NCBI GenBank assembly: GCA_900104855.1
Contig: FNSS01000001.1
Coordinates: 124,001-188,000 of the forward strand
Origin: Rhizobiales bacterium GAS188
GTDB taxonomy: Bacteria; Pseudomonadota; Alphaproteobacteria; Rhizobiales; Beijerinckiaceae
DNA: 64,000 nucleotides
Reading direction: 5' to 3'
Position 1 is the first letter of the stretch, and each line of letters opens with the position of its first letter. Position numbers and translations under genes: made by a program. A model generated the notes under the pieces. That model was not told where the DNA came from and made no database searches. It saw nothing but the letters and a program-made list of their open reading frames with translations. This document shows positions 37,469 to 45,786 of the stretch, piece by piece.

Positions 37469-38277
37469 GCATGAGCACAAGCGACGCGATGATCGCGGTC
37501 GAGGGGCTCGGCGTCGCCTTCCGCCAGGGGCGGCGCAGCATCATGGCGGCGCGCGACGTCTCCTTCGCGGTGGCGCTGGGGGAGAGCTTCGGCCTCGTCG
37601 GCGAATCGGGCTCCGGCAAGACGACGGTGCTGCGGGCGATCGCCGGGCTGGTGACACCGGCGCAGGGCACCATCCGCATCGAGGGCCGCCCGGTCGCGGC
37701 CCAACGCACGAAGGCCGAACGCAAGCTCCTGCAGCTCGTCTTCCAGGACCCGTACAGCTCGCTGCATCCGCGCCAGACCATCGACCGCATCCTCAGCGAG
37801 CCGCTCGCCATCCATAGTCTCGACGCGCCCGCCAGGCGCATCGACGAGGCATTGCGCGAGGTCGGCCTCGACCCGCTTCATCGCTTTCGCTATCCCCACC
37901 AGCTCTCGGGCGGACAGCGGCAGCGCGTGGCGATCGCGCGCGCCCTCATCCTCGCTCCGCGCATCCTGCTGCTCGATGAGCCGACCTCGGCGCTCGACGT
38001 CTCGATCCAGGCCGAGATCCTCAACCTCCTGGCGCGGCTGCGCCGCAGCCATGGCCTCACCACCATCCTGGTCAGCCATGATCTCGCGGTCGTGGCGCAT
38101 CTGTGCCAGCGCGTGGCCGTGATGCGCGATGGCGACCTGGTCGAGATCCTCGACGTCGCAGCCTTGCGGGGCGGCGAGGCGCGCGCCGCCTATACGAGCG
38201 AGCTGATCGCGGCGAGCCGGGGTTTTCGACGCCTCGCCGACGCGCCCTCGGACACGGGGGCGTCGCTCGCGCGTTGA
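37465..38277 (+). CDS. ABC transporter ATP-binding protein, DppF/OppF-like
   Basis: The 270-residue second ATPase has Walker A GESGSGKTT, the Q-loop QLVFQDPYSSLHPRQT (diagnostic for DppF/OppF), signature LSGGQRQRVAIARAL and Walker B LLLDEPTSALDVS. ATG 37465 overlaps the upstream TGA (ATGA), so translation is coupled. It pairs with the previous ATPase as a heterodimer. Confidence 0.95.
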   Translation: MSMSTSDAMIAVEGLGVAFRQGRRSIMAARDVSFAVALGESFGLVGESGSGKTTVLRAIAGLVTPAQGTIRIEGRPVAAQRTKAERKLLQLVFQDPYSSLHPRQTIDRILSEPLAIHSLDAPARRIDEALREVGLDPLHRFRYPHQLSGGQRQRVAIARALILAPRILLLDEPTSALDVSIQAEILNLLARLRRSHGLTTILVSHDLAVVAHLCQRVAVMRDGDLVEILDVAALRGGEARAAYTSELIAASRGFRRLADAPSDTGASLAR

Positions 38278-38388
38278 AGGCCCCGCGACGCGCAAGGCTG
38301 TTTCCAGCGGAACTGTTTCCAGCAAGGCTTGCCTTATGGCGGGAAAGCGTTTGTGATGCGGCATTCCCGCCATCCCAGGGAGATCCCC

Positions 38389-39975
38389 ATGTTCGCTCGA
38401 CTGAGAATAACCCTCGCCGCAGGCGCGCTGGCCCTCGCCGGTCCGGCAGCGCTCGCCGCGACGCCGCCCGACACGCTGGTCTTGGCCCAAAATATCGACG
38501 ACATGATTACGCTCGATCCGGCCCAGGCCTATGAGTTCTCCGGCGTCGAGATGATCTCGAACATCTACGACCGGATCATGCGCTTTGAAGCAAACGACAT
38601 GACCAAGCTCGTGGGCGGCGCCGCCGAGAGCTGGACGGCGAGCCCGGACGGGCACGGCTTCACCTTCAAGATGCGCCCCGGCATGAAATTCCACTCGGGC
38701 AATCCGGTGACGGCCGAGGATGCCGCCTTCTCGCTGCAGCGGGTCATCAAGCTCGACAAGACCCCGGCCTTCCTCATCAGCCAGCTCGGCTGGACCAAGG
38801 ACAATGTCGACACGATGGTGAAAGCCGTCGACGACACGACGCTGCAGATCACCGTCGCCGAGGATTTCGCGCCCTCCTTCGTGATGTCGCTGATGTCCTC
38901 GGTGGTAGGTTCGGTGGTCGATAAGAAGGTCGTGCTCGCCCATGAGAGCAATGGCGATCTCGGCAATGAGTGGATGAAGGCGAATTCGGCGGGCTCGGGC
39001 CCCTTCGTGCTGCGCTCCTGGAAGGCCAATGAGAGCGTCGTTCTCGAGGCCTTTCCGGGTTACCGCAGCGGGGCGCCGACCATGAAGCGGGTGGTGGTGC
39101 GCCATGTGCCGGAAGCGGCGGCGCAGCGCCTCCTGGTCGAGAAGGGCGATGCCGATATCGCCCGCGATCTGACCCCGGACCAGGTGGCGGGGCTGGCGGG
39201 CAACAAGGACGTGACGATCATGAACGTCCCGCGCGCCGCGCTGCACTATCTCGCGCTCAACCTGAAGACGCCCGCTCTCGCCAATGCCAAGGTGCGCCAG
39301 GCCCTGCGCTACCTTGTCGATTATCAGGGCATGACCAACACCTTCCTCAAGGGCCAGGCGAAGATCCATCAGGCCTTCTGGCCCTCGGGCTTCTGGGCCT
39401 CGCTCGACGACACGCCGTACACCTTCGACCCTGCCAAGGCGAAGCAGTTGCTGGCCGAGGCCGGCTACCCGAACGGCCTCGAGCTGACGCTCGACGCCGC
39501 GAACACCTCGCCCGATGTCAATACCGCTCAGGCCATCCAGTCGACCATGGCGCAGGGCGGGGTCAAGCTGACGGTCCTGCCGGGCGAGCAGAAGGCCGTG
39601 ATCACCAAATACCGCGCCCGCCAGCACCAGGCGCTGCTGCTCTATTGGGGACCCGATTACATGGACCCGCACAGCAACGCGGATTCCTTCGCGCGCAACA
39701 CCGACAACTCCGATAATGCCAAGTTGAAACCGCTCGCCTGGCGCAATTCCTGGGACATTCCCGAGCTCACCAAGCAGACGGATGCAGCGGTGCGCGAGCG
39801 CGATTCAGAGAAGCGCGCGGAGATGTACCAGGACCTGCAGCGCAAGGTGATGGATGAGGGCCCCTTCATCATCATCTACCAGGATTCGAAGCAGGTGGCG
39901 CTGCGCTCGAACGTCAAGGATTTCGTGATCGGACCGGTCTCGGATCTGGTCTTCTACCGCCTCGTCACGAAATAG
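38389..39975 (+). CDS. ABC transporter substrate-binding protein, family 5 (DppA-like)
   Basis: The 528-residue periplasmic protein has a signal peptide (ITLAAGALALAGPAALA) and the SBP family 5 signature region (NIDDMITLDPAQAYEFSGVE, then LVGGAAESWTASPDGHGFTFKMR). The C-terminal lobe includes YLVDYQGMTNTFLKGQAKIHQAFWPSG. ATG 38389 follows AGGGAGA. The gene is last in the operon, 111 bp after the ATPase; that gap contains an 11-bp duplication (CTGTTTCCAGC). Ligand specificity (peptide, amino-acid derivative or other) cannot be read from the sequence. Confidence 0.94.
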   Translation: MFARLRITLAAGALALAGPAALAATPPDTLVLAQNIDDMITLDPAQAYEFSGVEMISNIYDRIMRFEANDMTKLVGGAAESWTASPDGHGFTFKMRPGMKFHSGNPVTAEDAAFSLQRVIKLDKTPAFLISQLGWTKDNVDTMVKAVDDTTLQITVAEDFAPSFVMSLMSSVVGSVVDKKVVLAHESNGDLGNEWMKANSAGSGPFVLRSWKANESVVLEAFPGYRSGAPTMKRVVVRHVPEAAAQRLLVEKGDADIARDLTPDQVAGLAGNKDVTIMNVPRAALHYLALNLKTPALANAKVRQALRYLVDYQGMTNTFLKGQAKIHQAFWPSGFWASLDDTPYTFDPAKAKQLLAEAGYPNGLELTLDAANTSPDVNTAQAIQSTMAQGGVKLTVLPGEQKAVITKYRARQHQALLLYWGPDYMDPHSNADSFARNTDNSDNAKLKPLAWRNSWDIPELTKQTDAAVRERDSEKRAEMYQDLQRKVMDEGPFIIIYQDSKQVALRSNVKDFVIGPVSDLVFYRLVTK

Positions 39976-39995
39976 GGTGAACGTTTGACGCGCAA

Positions 39996-40171
39996 CCTTC
40001 TCCCGCTCTTGGGCGGGAGAAGGTGCCGAGGCGAAGCCGAGGCGGATGAGGGGCGCAGAGTCTTCGCTTCAAGCTTTGGCGCTTCACCGGCGTCCCTCAT
40101 CCGCCCTCACTGCGCAGAGTCTTTCTGTACAAGACTTGCACCTTCTCCCGCCCTCAAGTGGCGGGAGAAGG
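39996..40171. repeat. RIME-like palindromic element 3
   Basis: It has the same structure as element 2 and is close to identical to it, including the inner GCGCTTCACCGGCGTCCCTC and AGACTTGCACCTTCT pieces. Ends are CCTTCTCCCGC...GCGGGAGAAGG and CCTTCTCCCGCC...GGCGGGAGAAGG. It lies between the convergent ends of the DppA-like gene and the GST gene. Confidence 0.85.
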
Positions 40172-40188
40172 AAGGCGAGGGTGAGCCC

Positions 40189-40824
40189 TCACGTCTCCGC
40201 CAAGGAGGCGGCGAGCTCCGCGTCCTTCTTCATGACGCTGATCACTGCCGCCCGACTGCGATTGCGCTCCACATAGGCCGCGATCACCGGCACGTCCGGA
40301 ATGAGCTTCCACATCGACATCCAGGTGAGCGCCCCGCCCCACAACACGTCGGCGGCGGTGAAGCGTTCGCCGAGCAGATAGGGGCCACGCCCCAGCTGCT
40401 CGACCAACGTGTTGAACATCGTGTCGAAATCCCCATAGGGCATGGTCGAGGCCGGCCCCGGCTCCCGCTTCAAGGAACGGTCGACCAGTGCCGGCTCGAA
40501 GCATGAGCCGTAGAAGACGAGCCAGCGGAGATAGGGCCCGCGCAGCGGATCGCCGATCGGCGGAGCAAGCTTGGCTTCGGGGAACAGGTCCGCGAGATAG
40601 ATGAAGATCGCCACCTGCTCGGTGATCAGCGCCTCGCCATGCCTGACCGCCGGGACCTTTCCCATCGGATTGACAGCGAGATAGGCGGCCTGGCGCTGCT
40701 CGCCCGCCTTCATGTTGATGATGTTCAGATCATAAGGGGCGCCGAGCTCCTCCAGCAGGGTCAAGGCCCCAGCCGAACGCGAATTCGGCGAATGATACAA
40801 GGTGACCTTGTTGTCGCTACGCAT
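40189..40824 (-). CDS. Glutathione S-transferase family protein
   Basis: The 211-residue protein has a thioredoxin-fold N-terminal domain (VTLYHSPNSRSAGALTLLEEL, NPMGKVPAVRHGEALITEQVAIFIYLAD, with the cis-Pro and Ser/Glu glutathione-binding residues). An all-helical C-terminal domain (LLGERFTAADVLWGGAL) completes it. It is probably cytosolic and uses glutathione; the electrophile is unknown. ATG 40824 was chosen; the open frame upstream to 40932 has no conserved sequence. Confidence 0.9.
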   Translation of the reverse strand: MRSDNKVTLYHSPNSRSAGALTLLEELGAPYDLNIINMKAGEQRQAAYLAVNPMGKVPAVRHGEALITEQVAIFIYLADLFPEAKLAPPIGDPLRGPYLRWLVFYGSCFEPALVDRSLKREPGPASTMPYGDFDTMFNTLVEQLGRGPYLLGERFTAADVLWGGALTWMSMWKLIPDVPVIAAYVERNRSRAAVISVMKKDAELAASLAET

Positions 40825-40909
40825 GACTTCACTCCCTGCAACGGCTCCCGGCACCGCACCGAGAGCATCGTTCCCTTTATGTTCACAAATCCGCGTGCTT
40901 TTGGCAAGA

Positions 40910-40965
40910 GGGGCCGGACCATGCCTCGACATGGTTCACTCGATCTTGACTTGTGATCCGGCCCC
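40910..40965. other. Candidate three-way-junction structure upstream of the DsbD-like gene
   Basis: A closing helix GGGGCCGGA (40910-40918) pairs with TCCGGCCCC (40957-40965). Inside, CCATG/CATGG (40919-40923 with 40930-40934) and TCAC/GTGA (40936-40939 with 40953-40956) form two hairpins with almost no unpaired junction bases. It lies between divergent genes and could be an RNA leader element or a DNA cruciform/operator. It is seen in sequence only; the function is unknown. Confidence 0.4.
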
Positions 40966-41084
40966 CGAGGTCCATAAGCAAGCGCCGCGAACCGCAAATC
41001 CGCCAAAGACTCGTGGCTTGAAGCAACTGATGGCTTGAAGAATATTCGGCCTCAGGCCGCCGTCGCCGGAAAAGATATCGAGGG

Positions 41085-43229
41085 ATGATGCTGCGCTTCC
41101 TGTCGTTCCTGCTGCCGCTTGCGCTCGCTGCCCTCGTGGCGCCTGCCGCGCGGGCGCTCGAGAGCGCGCCCGTGAAGACGCCGCACGCCGAAGTGACCCT
41201 GGTCTCGGAATCCGGCGCCGTCGAGCCTGGCAAGACCTTCCGGCTCGGCCTGCGCTTTCGCCTCACTAAGGGCTGGCACATCTATTGGGTCAATCCCGGG
41301 GATGCGGGTGAGCCGCCGCATCTCGATCTCACCTTGCCGCAAGGCGCGACCGCTTCCGATATCGCCTGGCCCACCCCGCTTCGCATCCCCGAAGGGCCGG
41401 TGATGACCTATTCCTATCTCGGCGATGTGCTGTTGCCGCTGACGGTAACGACGCCCTCGAGTCTCACCGCTTTCCCCATCACCGCCAAGGCGAGCTGGCT
41501 GATCTGCGAGAAGATCTGCGTGCCGGAGGAAGGTTCCTTCCGCCTCGACCTGCCGGTCGGAGCCGCCTCGTCCTCGCCGGAGGCGCGGCTTTTCGCCGCT
41601 GCCGATGCGCGCATTCCGCGCCCGTCCCCATACACCGCGACGCTCCTGCCGAATGCGGTGTTGTCCCTGTCGGGCGCCGCGATCACGCCGAGTTCAGTAC
41701 GCGATGCGACCTTCTTCCCCGAGAGATGGGGGGCGATCGAGGACGCAGCCTCCCAGACGCTGAGCGTCGAGGACGGCAAATTGACGCTCGCGCTGAAGCC
41801 TGCCCAGAGCTTCGACCCGAAGGCTGCTCTGTCGGGGGTGCTGAGCCTGACCGATGCGCAAGGCCAGGAGAGCTTCCTCGCCGTCGCGGCAACGCCTGAC
41901 GGGGCAGCCTCCGCAGCTACGGTCCAAGCAGGCGCCATGCCCGTTGCGGCCAAAACCGTTGGCGTGACGCAAGCACCGGGCGTGACGCAAGCGCCGCCGG
42001 CCGATATCGGCGTCGCCGCCATGCTGCTCTTTGCCTTCCTCGGCGGGCTCATCCTCAACCTGATGCCGTGCGTCTTCCCGATCCTGGCCATCAAGGCGGT
42101 CGCCATCGCAGGGCTCGCCGGCCATCAGCGCGGCGCGGTGCGCGCCGAGGCTGCCGCCTATACGGGGGGCGTGCTCGTCGCCTTCGCGATACTCGGCGCG
42201 GTGCTGATCGCGCTGCGCTCGGCAGGTTCGATTGCGGGCTGGGGCTTCCAGTTCCAATCGCCGGCCTTCGTCGCCGCCCTCGCCTTCCTGTTCGTCGCGG
42301 TGGGCTTGAACCTGTCGGGCGTCTTCGAGATCGGCGGCGGCTTCGTCGGCGCCGGCAGCGGCCTCGCCAATCGCGGCGGGCGTCTCGGCAGCTTCTTCAC
42401 CGGTTTTCTCGCAGTGCTGGTGGCGACGCCTTGCACCGCGCCGTTCATGGGCGCAGCGATCGCCGCCGCCCTCTCGGCGACGCCGGTCGTGACGCTTGCC
42501 GTCTTCTTGGCGTTGGGGCTTGGCCTTGCGGCCCCCTATGCCCTGCTCGCCCTGATCCCCGGCCTTACGCGACTCCTGCCGAAGCCAGGAGCCTGGATGG
42601 TGATCTTGAGGCAGGCGCTCGCCTTTCCGATGTATGCGGCATCAGCCTGGCTCGTCTGGGTCATCAGCCAGCAGGCCGGTTCGGATGGCGTGCTGGCCAC
42701 GGCGAGCGGCATCGTGCTTGTCGCGCTCGCGGCCTGGATCATCGGCGTGACGCAGGGGCGGGAGGGTCGAGCCCGGCCGCTCGGCCGAAGTGTCGCGGCG
42801 CTCGCCGCTCTCGGCGCGCTCGCTATCCTCTACGGTGTCGCGACCGCACCGGTTCCATCTGCGACTGCCCTCGCCGCGACGGGGAGCGAAACGCCCTACT
42901 CCTCCGCGCGTCTCGCATCCTTGCGTGCCGAGGGGCGCCCGGTCTTCGTCAACATGACGGCCGCCTGGTGCGTCACCTGCCTCGTCAACGAGCGCGTCGC
43001 ACTCTCCTCCGAAGCGGTGAAGAGCGCCTTCGCGCAACGCAACGTCGCCTATCTCAAAGGGGATTGGACTCGCGCCGACCCGGCGATCAGCGATTTCCTG
43101 CGCGAGCATGGCCGCGACGGCGTGCCGCTCTATCTGCTTTACCCGCCCAGGGGACAAGCACCGATCGTGCTGCCGCAATTGCTGACGGCGAGCTCCGTGC
43201 TCGAGGAGCTCGATCGCTTCGGAAGCTGA
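41085..43229 (+). CDS. DsbD/ScsB-like transmembrane thiol-disulphide reductase
   Basis: The 714-residue protein has a signal peptide and a periplasmic N-terminal domain with a Cys pair (WLICEKICVPEEG). The eight-helix CcdA/DsbD core carries the redox cysteines (LMPCVFPILA and ATPCTAPFMG). A C-terminal periplasmic thioredoxin-like domain has WCVTC. It would pass electrons from cytoplasmic thioredoxin across the membrane. The large N-terminal domain fits the ScsB branch. A GVTQAP hexapeptide is duplicated by an 18-bp tandem repeat (41961-41996). The redoxin gene follows after 29 bp and is a likely partner. Confidence 0.92.
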   Translation: MMLRFLSFLLPLALAALVAPAARALESAPVKTPHAEVTLVSESGAVEPGKTFRLGLRFRLTKGWHIYWVNPGDAGEPPHLDLTLPQGATASDIAWPTPLRIPEGPVMTYSYLGDVLLPLTVTTPSSLTAFPITAKASWLICEKICVPEEGSFRLDLPVGAASSSPEARLFAAADARIPRPSPYTATLLPNAVLSLSGAAITPSSVRDATFFPERWGAIEDAASQTLSVEDGKLTLALKPAQSFDPKAALSGVLSLTDAQGQESFLAVAATPDGAASAATVQAGAMPVAAKTVGVTQAPGVTQAPPADIGVAAMLLFAFLGGLILNLMPCVFPILAIKAVAIAGLAGHQRGAVRAEAAAYTGGVLVAFAILGAVLIALRSAGSIAGWGFQFQSPAFVAALAFLFVAVGLNLSGVFEIGGGFVGAGSGLANRGGRLGSFFTGFLAVLVATPCTAPFMGAAIAAALSATPVVTLAVFLALGLGLAAPYALLALIPGLTRLLPKPGAWMVILRQALAFPMYAASAWLVWVISQQAGSDGVLATASGIVLVALAAWIIGVTQGREGRARPLGRSVAALAALGALAILYGVATAPVPSATALAATGSETPYSSARLASLRAEGRPVFVNMTAAWCVTCLVNERVALSSEAVKSAFAQRNVAYLKGDWTRADPAISDFLREHGRDGVPLYLLYPPRGQAPIVLPQLLTASSVLEELDRFGS

Positions 43230-43258
43230 GAAGATCGGAAAACAAAGAGGAGGTGATC

Positions 43259-43879
43259 ATGCAGAGCCTGCGCCGCCATCTCGTCATTGCCGCCTTCAGC
43301 CTCGCCGTCCTGCCGGCACTCGCCGCCGATGGCCCGCGCGTCGGCCGGCCGGCGCCGGATTTCATGGGCACGGACAGCAACGGAGCGCAGATCCGCCTTG
43401 CCGATCTCAAGGGCAAGGCGGTCGTGCTCGAATGGACCAATGACGGCTGCCCTTATGTGCGCAAATGGTATGGGAGCGGCGCCATGCAGCAATTGCAGCG
43501 CGACGCCGCGAAGCTGGGCGCCGTCTGGCTCACGGTCGCGAGCTCGGCTCCCGGAGAGGAAGGCTATGTCGATGCCAAAAAGGCCAATGAGGACACGGCG
43601 AGCCGCAACGCGGCGCCGGCCCATGTGCTGCTCGATCCGCAAGGCGTGATCGGCCACCTCTATGGGGCGGAGACGACGCCGCATATGTTCGTCATCAAGC
43701 CGGACGGCACCCTCGCCTATATGGGAGGCGCCGACAGCATCGCCTCGACCCGGATCGCCGACATGCAGAAAGCCGAACCTTATGCGCGCGAGGCGCTCGA
43801 GGCGGTCACGGCCGGCAAGCCGGTCGCCCATGCGGTGACGCGCCCTTATGGCTGCACGGTGAAATATTCAAGTTCGTGA
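43259..43879 (+). CDS. Exported redoxin (PRX-like thioredoxin-fold protein)
   Basis: The 206-residue protein has a cleavable signal peptide (HLVIAAFSLAVLPALAA) and a peroxiredoxin-like thioredoxin fold with WTNDGCPYVRKWY near residue 60. A single active-site Cys replaces the CxxC. HVLLDPQGVIGHLYGAETTPHMFV follows and a C-terminal Cys (PYGCTVKY) may resolve it. AGAGGAGG precedes ATG 43259. It is probably reduced by the upstream DsbD-like protein in the periplasm. The stop codon lies at the edge of heptamer repeat D. Confidence 0.87.
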   Translation: MQSLRRHLVIAAFSLAVLPALAADGPRVGRPAPDFMGTDSNGAQIRLADLKGKAVVLEWTNDGCPYVRKWYGSGAMQQLQRDAAKLGAVWLTVASSAPGEEGYVDAKKANEDTASRNAAPAHVLLDPQGVIGHLYGAETTPHMFVIKPDGTLAYMGGADSIASTRIADMQKAEPYAREALEAVTAGKPVAHAVTRPYGCTVKYSSS

Positions 43880-43998
43880 AAAAGTGAATAGTGAGTAGTG
43901 AGAAGTGAGTATAGATATAGCTTTGGCAATCTAAGAGCTATTTCTATTCGCTACTTCTATTCACTATTCACCGCTCACTACTCACTACTCACTACTCA
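43876..43998. repeat. Heptamer satellite, inverted arms (copy D)
   Basis: Left arm GTGAATA, GTGAGTA, GTGAGAA, GTGAGTA; right arm ATTCACT, ATTCACC, GCTCACT and several ACTCACT units; the centre is an AT-rich stretch of about 40 bp. It lies between convergent genes and contributes the stop codons of both (redoxin TGA at 43877-43879, lrp TAG at 43985-43987). It may work as a bidirectional terminator. Confidence 0.85.
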
Positions 43999-44482
43999 CC
44001 CTCATTGCAATCGCAGCACCGGACTTGACCCGATCCATGGTCACGAGCGTGCGGAATTTCTTCACATTGTGATTGCCGAAGAACAGCCGCCGTGTGAGCG
44101 CCTCATATTCCGCCATGTCGGCGACCAGCACGATGAGCACAAAGTCGACGTCTCCGGTCACGTAGTAGCATTGCTGCACCTCGGGCGCCGCGCGGAAGGC
44201 CGCCTTGGCGGCGTCAAGATGGTCGATGCGTTCGCTCTCGACGCTCACTTCGATGATGACACTGAGCGGCCGGCCGAGCTTTTCGGGCGCAAGGATCGCC
44301 ACATTGGCGGCGATCACCCCCTCCTCCTCCATGCGCTTGATGCGACGCTGGACGGCGGGCGCCGAAAGATTCACCAATTCGCCGATGCGCCGCTGCGGCG
44401 TGCGGTTGTCGCGCTGCAGGATGTCGAGGATACGCAGGTCGAAGGCATCCAATGGCCCAGGCTGCATCGATTTATCGCTCAT
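43985..44482 (-). CDS. Lrp/AsnC family transcriptional regulator
   Basis: The 165-residue regulator has an N-terminal AsnC helix-turn-helix (LDAFDLRILDILQRDNRTPQRRIGELVNLSAPAVQRRIKRMEEEGVI) and a C-terminal RAM ligand-binding domain (VQQCYYVTGDVDFVLIVLVADMAEYE). It is divergent from the diaminopropionate ammonia-lyase gene with only 74 bp between, so it probably controls that operon in response to an amino acid. The last residues (VSSE) and the stop are encoded by heptamer repeat D. Confidence 0.92.
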   Translation of the reverse strand: MSDKSMQPGPLDAFDLRILDILQRDNRTPQRRIGELVNLSAPAVQRRIKRMEEEGVIAANVAILAPEKLGRPLSVIIEVSVESERIDHLDAAKAAFRAAPEVQQCYYVTGDVDFVLIVLVADMAEYEALTRRLFFGNHNVKKFRTLVTMDRVKSGAAIAMRVSSE

Positions 44483-44556
44483 CGGCCATTTCCCGCAACA
44501 ATGCTTCGTCTGCTTCGCTAAAATCAAGCGCTCAAATCGCCTCTTACAAAATATTA

Positions 44557-45786
44557 ATGCGCAAATTCAATGCGCGGTGCCCGATGCTGTCCCCGAATAT
44601 CAATCCCGCCCGAGGCCAGGCGCTCGACGCCGCGGATGCAGCCTGTCTCGATGCCGGCGCGCTGGCGCAGGTCGAGAGCCTCTTGTCGCTGTGCCCGGCG
44701 CATGGCACCACGCCTCTTCTCGCCTTGCCGAATCTCGCGCGCGAGATCGGCGTCGCCTCGCTCGACGTGAAGCACGAAGCGCCGAGATTCGGCCTCGGCA
44801 GTTTCAAGGCGCTGGGTGGCGTGCATGCGGTGATCCGCCTGGCGCTCGAGGAGGCACGGCGCCGGCTCGGGCGCGCGGTGCATCCGCGCGAATTGCGCGA
44901 ATCTGGCCTGCGCGACATCGCCGCCTCGATCACAGTCAGCTGCGCCACGGCCGGCAATCACGGGCGCTCGGTCGCCGCAGGCGCGAAGCTCGTCGGATGC
45001 CGGTCGGTGATCTTCGTTCCGTCCGGCGCCAGCGATGAGCGCATCGAGGGGATCGCGCAATTGGGTGCCGAGGTCCGGCGTTTTGCCGGGGGCTATGATG
45101 ACGCGGTCGCGGAGGCCGGGCGCATCTCAGCCGCCGAGGGCTGGACGGTGGTGTCCGACACCTCATGGCCGGGCTATGAGCGCATTCCGCGCCTCGTCAT
45201 GCAAGGTTACACCGTCATGGCGGCGGAAGCGCTGCGCGAACTGCATGAACCTCCGAGCCATATCTTCCTGCAGGCCGGCGTCGGCGGCTTCGCCGCTGCG
45301 GTCGCGGGACATGTGGCGCTCGACCCGGGGATGGCGCCGATGCCGCGCATCGTGGTGGTCGAGCCCGCGCGCGCCGCTTGCCTGTTCGAGAGCCATCGCG
45401 CCGGGGCGCCGATCCGCATCCGGCCGGGCGAGCCGACCCGCATGTCGCCGCTCGAATGTTATGAGCCCTCCCTCATTGCCTGGCGCATCCTGATCCGGAC
45501 GGCGGCAGCCTTCATGACCATCGAGGAGGAGGACGCCGTGCTGGCGAAACAGCGCCTCGTCGAGCCGCTCGGCGATGACCCTCAACTGTCGTCGAGCGAG
45601 AGCGGCGCGGCAGGGCTTGCGGGTCTCATCGCCGCCTGTCGGGCGCCGGCCTTCCGCGATACGCTGGGCTTGAACGAAAGAGCCCGCATCCTCCTCGTCA
45701 ACACCGAAGGGGACCCGGCCGGCCGTCGAGCGCCTAGGCCGGCCGAAGCCTGCACCGATTGCGCAATCTCAGGAGCCCCAAGATGA
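44557..45786 (+). CDS. dpaL: Diaminopropionate ammonia-lyase
   Basis: This PLP enzyme converts 2,3-diaminopropionate to pyruvate and two ammonia. The 409-residue product is fold-type II: the Schiff-base Lys is in RFGLGSFKALGG, and the phosphate-binding glycine loop is QAGVGGFAAAV. ATAGNHGRSVA, and the C-terminal ESGAAGLAGLIA also fit the family. ATG 44557 is used, although 44584 is possible and neither has a strong Shine-Dalgarno. It overlaps the M20 peptidase gene by 4 bp, an arrangement comparable to E. coli ygeX-ygeY. Confidence 0.88.
   Translation: MRKFNARCPMLSPNINPARGQALDAADAACLDAGALAQVESLLSLCPAHGTTPLLALPNLAREIGVASLDVKHEAPRFGLGSFKALGGVHAVIRLALEEARRRLGRAVHPRELRESGLRDIAASITVSCATAGNHGRSVAAGAKLVGCRSVIFVPSGASDERIEGIAQLGAEVRRFAGGYDDAVAEAGRISAAEGWTVVSDTSWPGYERIPRLVMQGYTVMAAEALRELHEPPSHIFLQAGVGGFAAAVAGHVALDPGMAPMPRIVVVEPARAACLFESHRAGAPIRIRPGEPTRMSPLECYEPSLIAWRILIRTAAAFMTIEEEDAVLAKQRLVEPLGDDPQLSSSESGAAGLAGLIAACRAPAFRDTLGLNERARILLVNTEGDPAGRRAPRPAEACTDCAISGAPR

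Noticed and set aside
37375-39672. A 765-residue open frame on the minus strand
   Set aside because: It runs antisense across the two importer genes DppF and DppA, which have clear motifs; the translation is Arg/His-rich and featureless.
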